In this document: one piece after another, positions 1 to 10,802 of the stretch
Position numbering within the stretch: the first letter of the stretch is position 1
How the letters are laid out: the number at the start of each line of letters is the position of its first letter
Source of the DNA: Plecoglossus altivelis
Lineage: Eukaryota; Chordata; Actinopteri; Osmeriformes; Plecoglossidae
Assembly: GCA_036571765.1 (NCBI GenBank)
Contig: BROE01000019.1
Location: forward strand, 1,349,836 to 1,413,835
Length of the DNA stretch: 64,000 nucleotides
Reading direction: 5' to 3'
Made by a program: the position numbers and the translations under genes
The notes under the pieces: model-generated
What the model was told of the DNA's origin: nothing
Databases searched by the model: none
Seen by the model: only the letters and a program-made list of their open reading frames with translations

Positions 1-445
1 TTCCTTTCAGAAGCCAAAGGAAGGAGGAGGAGGAGGAGGAAAGATGAAGATAGGTGAGAGGAGATGAGGGGGAGGAGAAAGGAGGTGGAGAAAAGCGGGG
101 GGGGGGGCATGGACCAGGAAGACAAGGGGGAAGAGGAGGAGAAGGAGGAGGAGAAGGAAAAGGAGTCAATTGAGGAGGAAGAGGAGAGGGGGGAGGAAGA
201 GGAGGAGAAGGAGGATGAGACAGAGGGTGCGGACGAGAAAGGAAGAGACCTTAAGTGCCGACAGGTGTTCCACAGGCGGCGACTGGTCTGGCCCAGGCGG
301 AAGAATCAGCTCCCATTTCCCAAATTCCTTCTTGGTGTAGGGGTGTGAGGTGGTGTTCCACTCATCTGGAAAGAGGAGGGAGGACCGATGGAGAAGACAG
401 AGAGAGAGAGAGGAAGAGGGGAAAGAGAGAAAGAGAGAGACGTGA
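1..445. repeat. Purine-rich (GGA/GAA/GA)n tract
   Basis: Almost pure purine on the plus strand, starting as (AGG)n at 18-40 and ending as (GA)n around 399-440, with a short mixed interval at about 250-395. The open frames here encode only Glu/Lys/Arg-rich strings, as expected of the repeat, so no gene is called. Confidence 0.85.
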
Positions 446-640
446 GAAAATTATGAGTTTGAATGTAGGCTTGAAAGTATCATAAAATGCCTTCCCCTCT
501 CCACCCACAAGCCATTCCCATAATAATTGAAGTAAATCTGTTGTGTTGGAGACCAGCAGGGTTAGATGACCTCAATCACAGCTTATGAAGTCATTGGTAA
601 CAATCCCTCTCCAGTGAATAACTATTCTCCTCTTCTGCAC

Positions 641-790
641 CAAAGGCCCTCTCTTTCTCTTTCTCCCTCTCTGATGTCACCCTCCCTCTGCCTCTGCCTC
701 TGCCTCTGCCTCTCTCTCTCTCTCTCTCTCTTTCACACACACACACACACAATCTCACACACTCTCACACTCACACTCACACACACGCTA
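641..790. repeat. Compound (CTCTGC)n-(CT)n-(CA)n microsatellite
   Basis: Pyrimidine-rich lead-in, then a hexamer array of CCTCTG at about 685-711, a (CT)n block to 731 and a (CA)n block to about 786. The change of motif inside one tract is typical of slippage-grown compound microsatellites. Confidence 0.9.
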
Positions 791-1170
791 CCTGCCCTTG
801 CCACCATTTACCCATCACCTACCACCCGTCACCTAGACTACCTGCCCCCTACTACCCATTACCCCTGCACCCCATCGAACTGCATCTCACCCAGCAGCCA
901 GTACAAGTCCCCCTCGTCCACTTTACAGACGCCTGCTGTTGCCTACTGGTCAGGTTATCCTCTGTCTTTAGGTGAATTATTCAGCCGTGTCATTTCCCAA
1001 ATTCGCAACGACGCTGTGCGTGTCGTCGATAAGCGTGATCGAATAAACCTCAATGTTACAGCCACGTTTACAGGTTTCAATGGAGATGGTGCAGAGGAGA
1101 AGAACAGCACAAATTCCAGTGCTCCTGGGCCTGTTGCGAAATGGCAAAAATACAAGTGAAACTTGGACTT
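791..1170. other. Unique stretch, no recognisable gene
   Basis: Non-repetitive sequence with a short run of degenerate TACCCATTAC-like copies at 800-870. Open frames run in from the neighbouring repeat and lose any pattern here. No splice-bounded coding block was recognised. Confidence 0.5.
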
Positions 1171-1262
1171 CAACAGCGGCACACACAAACACACTCTCTC
1201 CCACAAATACACACACAAACACACTCACACTCTCTCGCACAAACACACACACACAAACACTT
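1171..1262. repeat. Interrupted (CA)n array
   Basis: CACACAAACACA-type repeat with periodic CTCTC interruptions. It is stop-free in several frames, giving His/Thr-rich artefact frames. Confidence 0.85.
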
Positions 1263-1365
1263 AGTGTTTCCTACCCAGTAATCCCGTTACCCAGACAAAT
1301 GGAGCAGTAATCAAACAGCAAAAACCGCTTTCAGCACTACAGTCTAATCAGTCAGACTCACTAAA

Positions 1366-1496
1366 GTCTGTGTGTACGGAAGTGTGTGTGTGCCAGCCCC
1401 TGTGTGTGCAGGCAGGTGTGCGCACGTGTGTGTGCGTGAGTGTGCATGTGCACATATGCTTGTTCGCATGTGTGTGGCTGTGCACGTGCGCATTCC
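1366..1496. repeat. Degenerate (TG)n array
   Basis: TG-rich stretch with many GTGTGTG runs broken by CA, CG and CC steps. It gives a Cys/Val-rich artefact frame. Confidence 0.8.
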
Positions 1497-1735
1497 CGCT
1501 AGCTGGACGCTTTTGTTTCAAAACAGCCCCTCGAGTTAGGCAGACGATCTAGGAGCAGCAGGTTAATTGCAGGGTCATTTCTCTGCTACGTTTGGCCCAA
1601 GTGATTTCTGTCTGCTGCTGTTCCATGATGGTTTAAGACTAGCTGGTGTCTATTTAGACAAGTAGGCAGTCCACCCTTGCCGGCTGTTACACATCATGAA
1701 TTACACGTCTGAAATGGCAAATGGATTAGAAGTGT

Positions 1736-1795
1736 ATGTGCGTTTGGGTGCGTGCGTGCGCTCGCGAGAGAGATAGAGCGGGTGCGGTGTGTGTA

Positions 1796-1845
<50 letters not shown>
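1736..1845. repeat. GT-rich lead and pure (GA)n array
   Basis: Degenerate TGCG/GTGT sequence runs into an uninterrupted (GA)n block at about 1799-1845 (roughly 23 dinucleotides). Opposite-strand frames over it read as Leu-Ser repeats and are not genes. Confidence 0.9.
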
Positions 1846-1848
<3 letters not shown>

Positions 1849-2112
1849 GACGAAACGAACGAAAAAGCAGCGTCTCTGTGGGTTGTAGTCCATATGAAAA
1901 AGAAGTGTGCGTGTGCTTGTGAACAGGAATGTGTGTGCGGGCGCAAGTGTGTGTGTCTCCCCCCCCACCTCTTTCTACTGTAGCGACTTCCTTCGGCAGT
2001 GAATTCATTTGGAGCCGGGCGAGAAGGAGAAAGGCAGCCAGGGAGATTGCTTGACCTCGCTCTTGCCCGGCGCGCGGGGCAACATCAGTTTGTCATGGAT
2101 AATCTTACTCCT

Positions 2113-2168
2113 CTCCCTCCCTCCCTCCCTCCCCTCCGTCTCCCTCCCCTCCTTTTTCTCCCTCCATC
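2113..2168. repeat. (CCCT)n polypyrimidine tract
   Basis: CTCCCTCCCTCC-type tetranucleotide array, pyrimidine on the plus strand. The strand bias flips within about 50 bp, to polypurine from 2215. Confidence 0.85.
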
Positions 2169-2214
2169 CTTGGTGAGAGGCTCCTATTGTAATACGGATC
2201 TGTGCGGAGGGAGC

Positions 2215-2655
2215 GAGGGAATAAATGAATAGAGGAAGAAGCAGGGAGGGAGGGGAAGGGGAGAGGGGATATGGGTGGATGATGTCTTCAAACACCTGCA
2301 CCTCATTCTGAGAGAGGGGGGGATGAGAAGGAGAGAGAGGGGGGGGAATGAGAGCGAGAGACTGAAAGAGGGACAGAAAGAGAGAGCGAGCGAGTGGGAC
2401 AGGATGCAAGAGGCGGAAGGTGAGGGAGACAGAGAGAGGGGGGAGAGATGAGAGCGAGAGACAGAGAAAGGGACTGAAAGAGAGAGAGAGCGAGAGGGAT
2501 AGGACGGAAGAGGCGGAGGGCTAGAAAGACAGTGAGGGTTGAGAGAGATGGAGGGAGAGAGAGAGGTGGAGGGAGATGGGAGGAAGGATGATATAAACGG
2601 AGAGGGGGGGAGAGGCGAGCAGAAGCGGAGAGAGGGAGGGACGGCGAGAGAGAGA
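2215..2655. repeat. Long polypurine (GA/GGA)n tract
   Basis: About 440 bp of near-pure purine, with two loosely similar blocks (GAGAGCGAGAGAC followed by AAAGAGGGACAGAAAGAG) at about 2350-2400 and 2450-2500, so part of it looks duplicated. Serine/leucine/proline frames on the minus strand are artefacts. Confidence 0.85.
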
Positions 2656-2777
2656 CCGAATACAATATTGGCCGTGTCTAAATGTAATCTCATCCTAGTC
2701 TGGTCCTGTGCCTGACACCAGACTGCACTGGGCGAGAGAGGGTGAATTAGAGGAGAGGAGAGATAAGGACACCTAAT

Positions 2778-2934
2778 GTGGCAGCCAAATGGAGGAACAG
2801 CGGGGTGGAGAGAGAGGGGAGGGGGGGAGAAAGATAGGTTATGACATGGAGAGGGCGAGAAAAAGGGGGAAAGAGACAAGGAGGGATGGAGAGAGAAGAG
2901 AAGGTGAAAGTGATAGAAAGAGAAATAGAATGAT

Positions 2935-2979
<45 letters not shown>

Positions 2980-3011
2980 CGAGAGCGAGAGAGAGAGAGA
3001 GAGAGAGGGGT
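2778..3011. repeat. Polypurine tract ending in (GA)n
   Basis: Mixed GGA/GAA purine sequence ending in a nearly pure (GA)n block at about 2940-3008. About 70 bp of unique sequence separates it from the following CA array. Confidence 0.9.
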
Positions 3012-3077
3012 AATAGGGATAAAACGAGTTCAGTTTCCGACTCGGGAGCAACATTTGGCTTAGAGTGACATTTAAAC

Positions 3078-3142
3078 AGACACACACACACACATACACA
3101 CACACACACACGGTCCACAAAAAGGGTGTGTGTGTGTGTCTG
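3078..3142. repeat. (CA)n followed by (GT)n
   Basis: A (CA)n block at about 3080-3112 and a (GT)n block at about 3126-3141, separated by a short unique spacer. The arms are complementary and could pair as a cruciform with an imperfect stem. Confidence 0.85.
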
Positions 3143-3560
3143 TGAGAGAGGGGGAGCAGCCCTGAACACCCGCCTAACACATCCTAGCAACTTGTACGTT
3201 TGCGGCCTGGAAGTATCTCCGCAGTCCAGAGCCGCATCTTAACAGGCAGGACACGCACCGAAATATGCTCCCAGTTGCTGAGCTGAAGACTAGCTTATAC
3301 GCTGAGGTGGAACTGGAATCACACACACATACACACTCACTGTGGTGTGTGAACTCTGTGGAATTCTAGCGGGGAACTTTCTAGAGGCTCAGGACATTAT
3401 GGGCGGGTGTGAGGGGTAGGGCTGCGCGTGTGTGCATCGTTCCAGTGGTAAGTCAGTTGTGGAGTCTCCGCGACACATTCTACAGCACAGCAGTGAGGTT
3501 CGGTCATTTCTTCAGTTGCGCGCATGTGTGTGTTTGTCGTCGTGATGTGGGGGGGGGGGG
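3143..3560. other. Unique stretch without a recognisable gene
   Basis: Mixed-composition sequence with only a short ACACACAT run near 3323-3340. No coding block with splice signals and no transposon ends were seen. Confidence 0.45.
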
Positions 3561-3800
3561 TCACACTGTATTCACACACACACACCTGACGAAGGACGAA
3601 GGCAGCCTACGGCAGGGACACGCGGATATCTGCTCAACCCTCTCTGGCCTCCCTCCTTCCCTCCCTCCCTCTCTTTTTTTTCCTTACCCTTTCCTTGTCC
3701 CTCCACATGTAGCGTGGGAACAGAGATTGGCCTGTTGTTTGCCAAACACAACACATACACACACACACACGTACACACACACACACACACACAGTCCCCT
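3549..3800. repeat. Cluster: G-run, (CA)n, (CCCT)n, (CA)n
   Basis: An 11-G run near 3549-3560, a (CA)n block at 3574-3586, a (CCTT/CCCT)n tract at 3648-3690 and two (CA)n blocks between 3752 and 3793. Frames across it are repeat artefacts. Confidence 0.85.
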
Positions 3801-4186
3801 GGCTCCATTAGGCAGACAGAGGTGGTGTTAGTAGCCTGAGGCTGCAGTATCGCAGCTTAATAACACGCCTGGGGCGTCAAGCTGACAATGACGTGTCTTT
3901 CTCACACACGCAAACCCACATGCGCGCGCACGCACACAGAGCTCACATTATGTGCTGTTCCGAGGTTGTGAATTTCTAATTCTGGGCAGGTGAGATAATC
4001 TTTGTTCTCTGGAGAGGCAGACGAAGTAGGGAAGGAGAGAGAGATGGAGGGGGGGGGAGGGGGAGGAGGGCGAAGAGAAGGGACAAGATGGGTATCACAG
4101 GGTGACAACACCTCAAGCGCTCAGGGACATGTGACGGGTTAAAGCTGAACAACTCCACAGATGTCTGTCTGTGTGTCTAAGTGTGA

Positions 4187-4206
4187 GCTTGTGTGTGTGT
4201 GTGTGT
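4187..4206. repeat. (GT)n microsatellite
   Basis: Short uninterrupted GT array of about 10 units. Confidence 0.9.
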
Positions 4207-4500
4207 TGGAGGGAAGCAGATGAAACGAGGGTGAGAATTAAGTGTGTGCGCCTTTGTATGTTAGCAGCCACACGATATGACAACCAGCAGGTTTTATATT
4301 GGCTAGGCGGGGCCAACATTCAGCCAATCAGCCATCCAGGGGCGTGTCTCCAAAGGCTTTTTTACCTCCCTGGGCTGTCCTTTACACTAGCAGCACACAC
4401 TCTCCCCACTTGGTTAGCTGGATGGAGCGTGTCACGTATGTGAGAGCAACAGTTACAACACACTACTGTGGCATTCAGGGTCCATTTCACACACAGACAA
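4207..4500. other. Unique stretch with CCAAT-like boxes
   Basis: Non-repetitive sequence containing ATTGG (about 4298) and two CCAAT motifs around 4324-4332, close to a GGCGGGG-like string near 4308. This could be a fragment of promoter-like DNA, but no start or splice donor clearly follows it. Weak evidence. Confidence 0.25.
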
Positions 4501-4857
4501 GGACGTGAAGGAGACGAAGGAAGGGAAGGAGACAAAGAAAGGTGTCAAGGGGGCAGGGAGTGGAGAACGCCACCAGAGAGGATTAGAGCCCAGCCGCGGT
4601 GTTCTCCTATCTCCTTGTAGGTCGATCGGGGGAGAGAGAGCAGGAGTCATCGATTCGCAGCGAGGAGCCTGGCTGGAGCGAAGCCCCACCGGGCACTTTG
4701 TGCTTCTATCGCTCCTCGCCATCCCTCCCTTCGTCCCTCCATCCCGCCATCTCTCCACCTCATCATCCCCTCTTTGTTTTGCTCCTGGAGGGAGATCAGA
4801 GCTGCAGGGGGAGGGGGGGCATGCTCAGCTAGCTCAGTTCTACAGAGAAGCAACTGA

Positions 4858-4884
4858 TTACACACACACACACACTCACACACA
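4858..4884. repeat. (CA)n microsatellite
   Basis: CA array of about 12 units with one CT interruption. Confidence 0.9.
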
Positions 4885-4984
4885 ATAGAACTGCTTGGAG
4901 TTGGATCAAACACTGAAATATTGAGTGGAGAACGAACTAGAGAAGAAGCAGGAAGAACTAGCCTGCAGGTGCTTCTAGTGTGTG

Positions 4985-5601
4985 CTGCGAGAGAGAGAGA
5001 GAGAAAGATGAAGAGAAGAGAGAGGAGAGAGAGAGAGAGAGAAAAAGAAAGGAAGGGATGGGAGAGAGGGGAGAAGAGAGAGGAGGGAGAGGGGGGAGAG
5101 AGAGGGGGAGAAGAGGGAGGGTGACATCAGAATACAGGGAGAAAGAGAAGGATGAGGAGAGGGTGGGAGAGAGAGGGAGAGAAAGAGAGGGATGAGTGTG
5201 ACAAGATGAGGAAAACGGGAAGGAGAGAGAGGAAGATAGGGGAGAGAGAGAGAGAGCGAGAGGGAGAGCCAGAGTCAGAGAGGAAGAGACAGGAGGAAGG
5301 GTGATGGAGAGAGACAGAGAGAGAGACGGAGAGGGAGAGACAGAGGGAGGGTGACAGAGAGGGAGAGACAGAGGGAGGGGGGGAGGGAAGGAGAAAAAAA
5401 GACATGCGGAGACAGAGAGGGAGAACGAGGGAGGGACAGAGAGGGAAGAGAGAGGGGGGGGGTGGAGAGATGGGGAGGGAGAGGACAGAGGGAGGGAGGG
5501 TGACAGAGAGGGAAGAGAGACAAGAAGAGAGACAGAGGGAAGTACCAGAGAGGGAGGGAGGGAGGGAGAGACAGAAGGAGGGTGACACACACTCACACGC
5601 T

Positions 5602-5653
<52 letters not shown>

Positions 5654-5690
5654 GAGAGAGAAAGGGAGAGAAAGGGAGAGAAGGAGCATG
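4985..5690. repeat. 700-bp polypurine tract
   Basis: The longest purine-biased stretch of the window: GA, GGA, GGGA and GACA motifs with very few pyrimidines, and a pure (GA)n core at about 5604-5642. Internal near-repeats of GAGGGAGGGTGACAGAGAGGGA occur between 5330 and 5590. Such tracts can form intramolecular triplexes. All long open frames over it, on both strands, are low-complexity artefacts. Confidence 0.9.
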
Positions 5691-6008
5691 CAGTACAAAC
5701 GCACAGTAATGACAAACAAGCGCTTCATTAGTGCTTAATAAATCTTTCATTTCAGCCTTCTCCTCAGCAAACATGGGAAAGGTTAGACCGTTTCCTTGGT
5801 AACAATATACAGACAGTATTTAGATTAATCTGTCTCAACAGAAAAGCGCAAAGGGACCAAGTGCGTGCAGCATTGGACATCCACGTATGTACAGCATGTG
5901 TACACGTGAATATAGGTGCATGAGCATTAAACATACTTCAGTGTGTGTGTGCGTGGGTGTTTGTTGTACCTGTATACATATTGGGGTAGGTGTGTGCATA
6001 CAGTACAC

Positions 6009-6033
6009 GTGTGTGTGTGTGTGTGTGTGTGTG
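6009..6033. repeat. (GT)n microsatellite
   Basis: About 12 uninterrupted GT units, 25 bp before a tetranucleotide array. Confidence 0.9.
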
Positions 6034-6057
6034 AGTGAATATGTGTGCATACAGTAC

Positions 6058-6138
6058 ATGTATGTATGTATGTATGTATGTATGTATGTATGTATGTATG
6101 TATGTATGTATGTATGTATGTATGTATGTATGTATGTA
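6058..6138. repeat. (ATGT)n tetranucleotide microsatellite
   Basis: About 20 perfect ATGT units over 81 bp. A 4-bp unit read in triplets cycles through Met-Tyr-Val-Cys, giving apparently open but meaningless frames on both strands. Confidence 0.97.
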
Positions 6139-6414
6139 CTGTATGTACGTACGTGTTTGTGAGTATGTATGTGTGTGTGTGTATGGCATGGTGCCATGCT
6201 GTCTGTGTGCGTGCGTTTTATTACCCATCTGAAGTCCCGGTCAAGGTACGGGCCTTGGCCCCAGGGGCCCACTCTTGGCACAGCATGCTGTTGTCCTTCC
6301 GTTCTGCAACCCCGTCAGCATTAAGCACTGGTCAGCGCTGTTATCCGTCCACTCCGCACCTTCTGCCTACCTCCGCATCAGCCAGCCTAGCCCTTCAGAA
6401 AAGACACGGTAACC

Positions 6415-6620
6415 TACGGGGGGGGGGGGGAGGGGGGGAGAACACTAAATGAGAGAAGCGTTAGGAAAAAGAAGAGTAATAAAGAAGAAGAGAGAAATGG
6501 AGAAAAGAGATGACGGTGGGGTATGAAGAAAGAGACGAGTGTGCTGAAGGAAATGGAGTAGAGAGCAAAGGCGGGATGAGAGAGGGAAGGAAGGGAGAGA
6601 CAGACAGAAAGAATAGACGG
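6415..6620. repeat. G-run and purine-rich tract
   Basis: Twelve or more G residues from 6419, then GGGGGGG and a GA/GAA-rich stretch to about 6610. Confidence 0.75.
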
Positions 6621-6703
6621 CATCAAAGGAAGAGTTTCTGCCACCCATAAACGAGATGACATATCACTTCTCGCTCAGATTCTCATTACAAGTTATACAC
6701 CTG

Positions 6704-6732
6704 CACTCTCTCTCTCTCTCTCTCTCCCTCTC

Positions 6733-6767
<35 letters not shown>

Positions 6768-6790
6768 GGGGGGGGGGGGGGGGGGGGGAG
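6704..6790. repeat. Triple compound (CT)n-(CA)n-(G)n
   Basis: CT units at 6706-6750 pass directly into (CA)n at 6750-6767 and then a 21-base G run at 6768-6788. Three low-complexity motifs abut with no spacer. Confidence 0.95.
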
Positions 6791-7300
6791 AGATGGTGGG
6801 GTAGGGTAGAGTCGAACTAAGCAAAAGACTGGAGCACTTCCAGTCCCATGGCGCACTGGCGGAACCGGCGGCTGGATTTGCTTCTACTTCAAATACACAC
6901 CGACGTGCCGGGACGCAAAGAAGCTGTACAAACTCTACGATGGGCCTTGAGGAAAACGAAACCGCCCCAGCGACGCTGAATAAGTGAACTTTTCACATCG
7001 CGAAGACACCCTGTCTGAGATTGCTTCTCCCTAAAGCAGTGTTGAAATCAAAACAAAGATTCCAACTTTGCTTACTGCCTGCTACAACTTTGAACATCTT
7101 GAAAGGCGGCAGATTGATAGAAGCGTATGCTCTATCACAATGCGTGTGCGCACAGGCTAAACTTTCACAGTGTTGAGTGCGTGTGTCTGGCTGTGCGCGC
7201 ACGCAAACTTAGGGTCTCACAAACCATTCCTTGCAGACACACACACTCGACGCACACACTCAAACTCATTTTAAGGTCAGCCGGCTCACTGTGACTTTCA
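6791..7300. other. CpG-bearing unique island, possibly functional
   Basis: Non-repetitive sequence with several CpGs at 6850-7000. Two overlapping short plus-strand frames are open here: one starts at the ATG at 6849 and runs 43 codons to a TGA at about 6978-6980. The other, shifted by one base, includes GWICFYFKYTPTCRDAKKLY before its stop at about 6949. Neither matches a family I recognise, and neither has a clear splice donor. A decayed mobile element or a regulatory element are the alternatives. Confidence 0.25.
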
Positions 7301-7302
7301 CT

Positions 7303-7362
7303 TACTGCACACACACACACCCATACACACACACACACACACACACACCCATACACACACAC
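7303..7362. repeat. (CA)n with CCCATA interruptions
   Basis: CA arrays separated by CCCATACA blocks. The same CCCATACACACA motif builds the much larger array at 50180-50640. Confidence 0.9.
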
Positions 7363-7591
7363 TCATAAGTCATACTACCGTCAACAGCTCGCAGACATTC
7401 CCTGTTGCTGAAACATGAGGTGCTGGCAACAACAGCTGTGCACCACTAGAAACACTTTTCCTCTACGTGTGTGTGTGTGCTGAGACGTCAAGGAAAGCTA
7501 CCTGACTAGTACTAGCACAGAATACAAAAGGAAACAGAAATGAGCCCAGGCTCTCCATACGTTTAGCTGTCAGATACGCTCAAAGTACAGA

Positions 7592-7754
7592 TGGCTCAGT
7601 GTGTGCGTGTGTGTGTGTATGTGCGTGTGTATGTGTGTGCACGTGTGTGTGTGTCTATGTACAGAACTATAGGTCATGCAACCTTTCATGTATCGTCCTT
7701 GTAGCCTTTCCCTGCATACAAACAGCAAGCAAACACACACACACACACACACAC
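7592..7754. repeat. (GT)n cluster and (CA)n block
   Basis: Degenerate (GT)n at 7596-7654 and a (CA)n block at 7734-7754, with about 80 bp of unique sequence between. They are in inverted arrangement and could form a long imperfect hairpin. Confidence 0.85.
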
Positions 7755-8070
7755 CACATATGCATACTTGAGGTCTTGCAAAGGTATCTGTTATATCAGT
7801 TTTTTCTTTCGTTTTACATTTCCCAAGTCACTGTCATTGTACAAAAACCAATGTTGAGTTTCAGCATTTTAACATGTCAAACAGCACAAAATTGGAATGT
7901 GCCATTGGAACTGTACTATGATAGAGGACCAATTCCTTCCGCGAGACACCGCATGTAAAACATGATATTTGTGCATGAGCGAGATATACATCTCATGAAG
8001 AATCGTTTCATTCAGAGTGGCAGTCCTTAAATGAATGATCAGGGAATTTCAAGGCTTTAATTACACTGTG
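7755..8070. other. AT-rich unique stretch
   Basis: Non-repetitive, AT-richer sequence without coding signature, recognisable transposon ends or RNA-gene motifs. Confidence 0.4.
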
Positions 8071-8210
8071 GTGAATGTCCTCTCTCTCTTGCTCTCGCTC
8101 TTTCTCTGTAATTACTCTTCTGTGCAGACAGGCTGACAGGCATCCTGCTTTTGCTATTTCTTCTAATTGTTCCGGAGAGACTGAGCCAAATGATACTCAT
8201 CTGTGTGTGC

Positions 8211-8345
8211 ATATGTGTGTGTGTGTGTGTGCGTCTCTCCCCCTGGTCCTTTGATGGTCTAAGCCTCCTACTCCTCTCTGACGTGCCCTTGGCAAGCCCT
8301 CCCAAGCCATGACCACACTGGTGCATTCAAGGGGTGTGTGTGTGT
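8211..8345. repeat. Short (GT)n blocks
   Basis: (GT)n at about 8213-8231 and 8334-8345 separated by unique sequence. Confidence 0.8.
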
Positions 8346-8945
8346 GCATGTGTTTGTTTTCCTCCATAGTGGGCCATGCTGCAATAGAAGGTAAGCAACT
8401 CTAAGTAGAGGGGAGAGACCTCTCCGCACTGCCGGAAGCTCCAAGCCTCAGGAGGAGGGAAGTTTGACAAAGTTCCCCACTATTTTCTCACAGCAACAAG
8501 GTGAACTACTGAATCATGCAGTCATTCCTTCTGAGCTTCGCACGGTTAAACACGTGTGGCGCGCACGCACACGCACGCACACCCCAGGGCAAAGCATGAG
8601 ATCGCATATCTTTCCAGATCCATTCGTACACATCTTACACACACGCGTATTGCCAACCCCTGACAAACCATAAGATAGCATATCTTCACTGATCCATCAT
8701 GGGAGAAAAGGATACCCTGGCTACACACGCACATGCACGCACGCACACACCCTGTCCCCCTTTCGTAAACACAAGACACATAGTGAACATATTCAGGAGT
8801 GGGGGGTTTTAAAAACCTATTTTCCTCTTGGTTAAGCAAGCAGAGCAAACACTCGCCTAATGGAAAAAAACTCTGCAACTAAATGAGGTTGGGAGAAATT
8901 CTATATCTTATACACTGTCTGGACTGCATTCTAATGCAGTTCCTG
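8346..8945. other. Unique stretch without a gene call
   Basis: Mostly non-repetitive DNA with scattered CA/CG-rich short runs near 8560-8580 and 8722-8750. Two similar phrases containing AAGATAGCATATC or GAGATCGCATATC and GATCCAT occur at about 8598-8625 and 8671-8697, suggesting a small diverged duplication of roughly 70 bp period. No protein family was recognised. Confidence 0.4.
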
Positions 8946-8949
8946 TGGG

Positions 8950-9435
8950 AAGATCATCTCCAGTAGCCTCCAAGTCAGCTCCAGTTAGCTCCAAGTCAGC
9001 TCCAGTCATCTCTAATCAGCTCCAAGTCAGCTCCAGTCATCTCTAGTCAGCTCCAAGTCAGCTCCTGTCATCTCTAATCAGCTCCAAGTCAGCTCCAGTC
9101 TGCTCCAAGTCTGCTCCAGTCATCTCTAATCAGCTCCACGTCAGCGTCAGTCTGCTCCAAGTCAGCTCCAGTCATCTCTAGTCAGCTCCAAGTTAGCTCC
9201 AGTCATCTCTAATCAGCTCCAAGTCAGCTCCAGTCTGCTCCAGTCATCGCTAGTCATCTCCAGTCATCTCTAGTCAGCTCCAAGTCAGCTCCAGTCATCT
9301 CTCAGCTCCAAGTCAGCTCCAGTCATCTCTAATGAGCTCCAAGTCATCTCCAGTTATCTCTAGTCAGCTCCAGTCAGCTCCAGTCATTTCTAATCAGCTC
9401 CAAGTCACCTCCAGTCATCTCTAGTCAGCTCCAAA
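8950..9435. repeat. Minisatellite of 10/11-bp units in a 31-bp higher-order register
   Basis: Built from TCAGCTCCAAG (11), TCAGCTCCAG (10) and TCATCTCTAA (10). These combine into a 31-bp composite unit that recurs many times, with local expansions and TCTGCTCCAG variants. It covers about 485 bp. Non-coding. Confidence 0.93.
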
Positions 9436-9870
9436 TTTGCTCCATGTTAATCCCAATCAGCGCCATTTCGGCTCCCCCTTTCTGAACCCTCCTGATTCTT
9501 ACTGCAGCCTGCTTCCGTCCAGGTCTGGTCTGTGCCGACAGGATCAGTTGCCTACCTTGTGGGGGAGGAGAATGACGACCTTGTGGATGCCGGACACCAT
9601 TTTCAGCTGTCACAGAAAGAGCTGCAGCACAAACCACTTTGTGGCAGGAACAACGTTGTTTCCTGAAAAGGAAGGGTCTTGCTGGTGTTTTTCGAAAGTG
9701 TAACTAGGGGCTTGGTATATCGTACTGTGGGTTCGCAGAACACTGGTCCCCACAGACGAGCCGCAGTTAAACTACACTGTAGAAAATGATGGGGGACATT
9801 GCAATACTTGTGGAGGACATAGTTCAGATAGTTAACAACAACAGTGGCAAGCCTCGCTGTCAGACCTACA
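9436..9870. other. Unique stretch without a gene call
   Basis: Non-repetitive. The first 20 bp retain degraded minisatellite units. Open frames of 70-96 codons exist on both strands but have no recognisable domain and no convincing splice boundaries. Confidence 0.4.
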
Positions 9871-10065
9871 CATGCACACACACACACACACACCTGTGCA
9901 GTGCAGTACAGGTTCGCTCATGCAATATTCAGTGGCAGTAAAGCAGCGCTCAAACGATTTCGGAACAGGACCGGTTGAGGCGAATGAGGAGGAGGAGGAA
10001 GAGGATGAGGAGGAAGGGTCTTTTGACAGCCAACTCATTATCTGTGTCATTATCCTTCGCTAACC

Positions 10066-10113
<48 letters not shown>
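9871..10113. repeat. (CA)n, (GGA)n and (CT)n cluster
   Basis: A (CA)n block at 9872-9892, a GAGGAGGAGGAAGA block at about 9985-10017 and a pure (CT)n block at about 10068-10111. Confidence 0.88.
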
Positions 10114-10118
<5 letters not shown>

Positions 10119-10500
10119 AAGGAATAAATCCTTTTCTCCTGAGGGCGCAGTGGAGATGATGCCGAGTCGTGTGGTGGGGGCAGCTGGGGAAGGTTTGCTG
10201 TAACACCATCCTATAGAATGAAGTAGGAAGCTCTGAGATACTTCTGTCTTGTACTGAAACAAACCCCTTTCCACCCCCCCCTGCTCCTCCAAATCCTTTT
10301 TTCCCCCTCCCAATCCTCTCCAGTGCTCCTCCGCCATTCTCCTCTCTCAGCACAGGCCCGACCTTCCCTGTTCTTCCTCCGACGAGGCGGTGTAACCAAC
10401 GCCGTCCCCTTCTTCTTCCTCTTTCGCTTCCTTTCTCTCATCCCCCTCCCTCGCTCCTTGGTAACACCCTAATGAGCAGGATGCATCTCAGGTTTAGACA
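10114..10500. other. Unique, pyrimidine-biased stretch
   Basis: No clear repeat period. C/T-rich from 10255 to 10450 (CCCCCCC and CTCCTCC runs). Minus-strand frames across it are Arg/Glu/Gly-rich, consistent with composition rather than coding. Confidence 0.4.
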
Positions 10501-10513
10501 GCGTGTGGATGAA

Positions 10514-10802
10514 TACACACACACACACACACAACTCCTGCCCTAAACACACCACACACATACACATTTCCTCCTCTCAAGTACACAGTTAAACACGTGT
10601 TTCCTTACACACACACACACACACACACACACCAAAGACCCCTCTGCAACTCACCTCATTGGCCATGCGCCACCAAGTCCCAGTCAATCAGCTCCTCAGC
10701 GGACAACCAATTAAAATGCAACAGCCCCCAAATTCGCACACACACGCAGGCGTGAAGAAAAACACCTATACACACACACACATACATACACACACACACA
10801 TT
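10514..10802. repeat. Cluster of four (CA)n blocks
   Basis: CA arrays at about 10515-10533, 10607-10632, 10737-10746 and 10770-10800, separated by unique spacers. Confidence 0.85.

Noticed and set aside
4958..5774. Minus-strand open frames up to 256 codons rich in Ser, Leu and Pro
   Set aside because: They translate the opposite strand of a polypurine tract; composition explains both length and residues.
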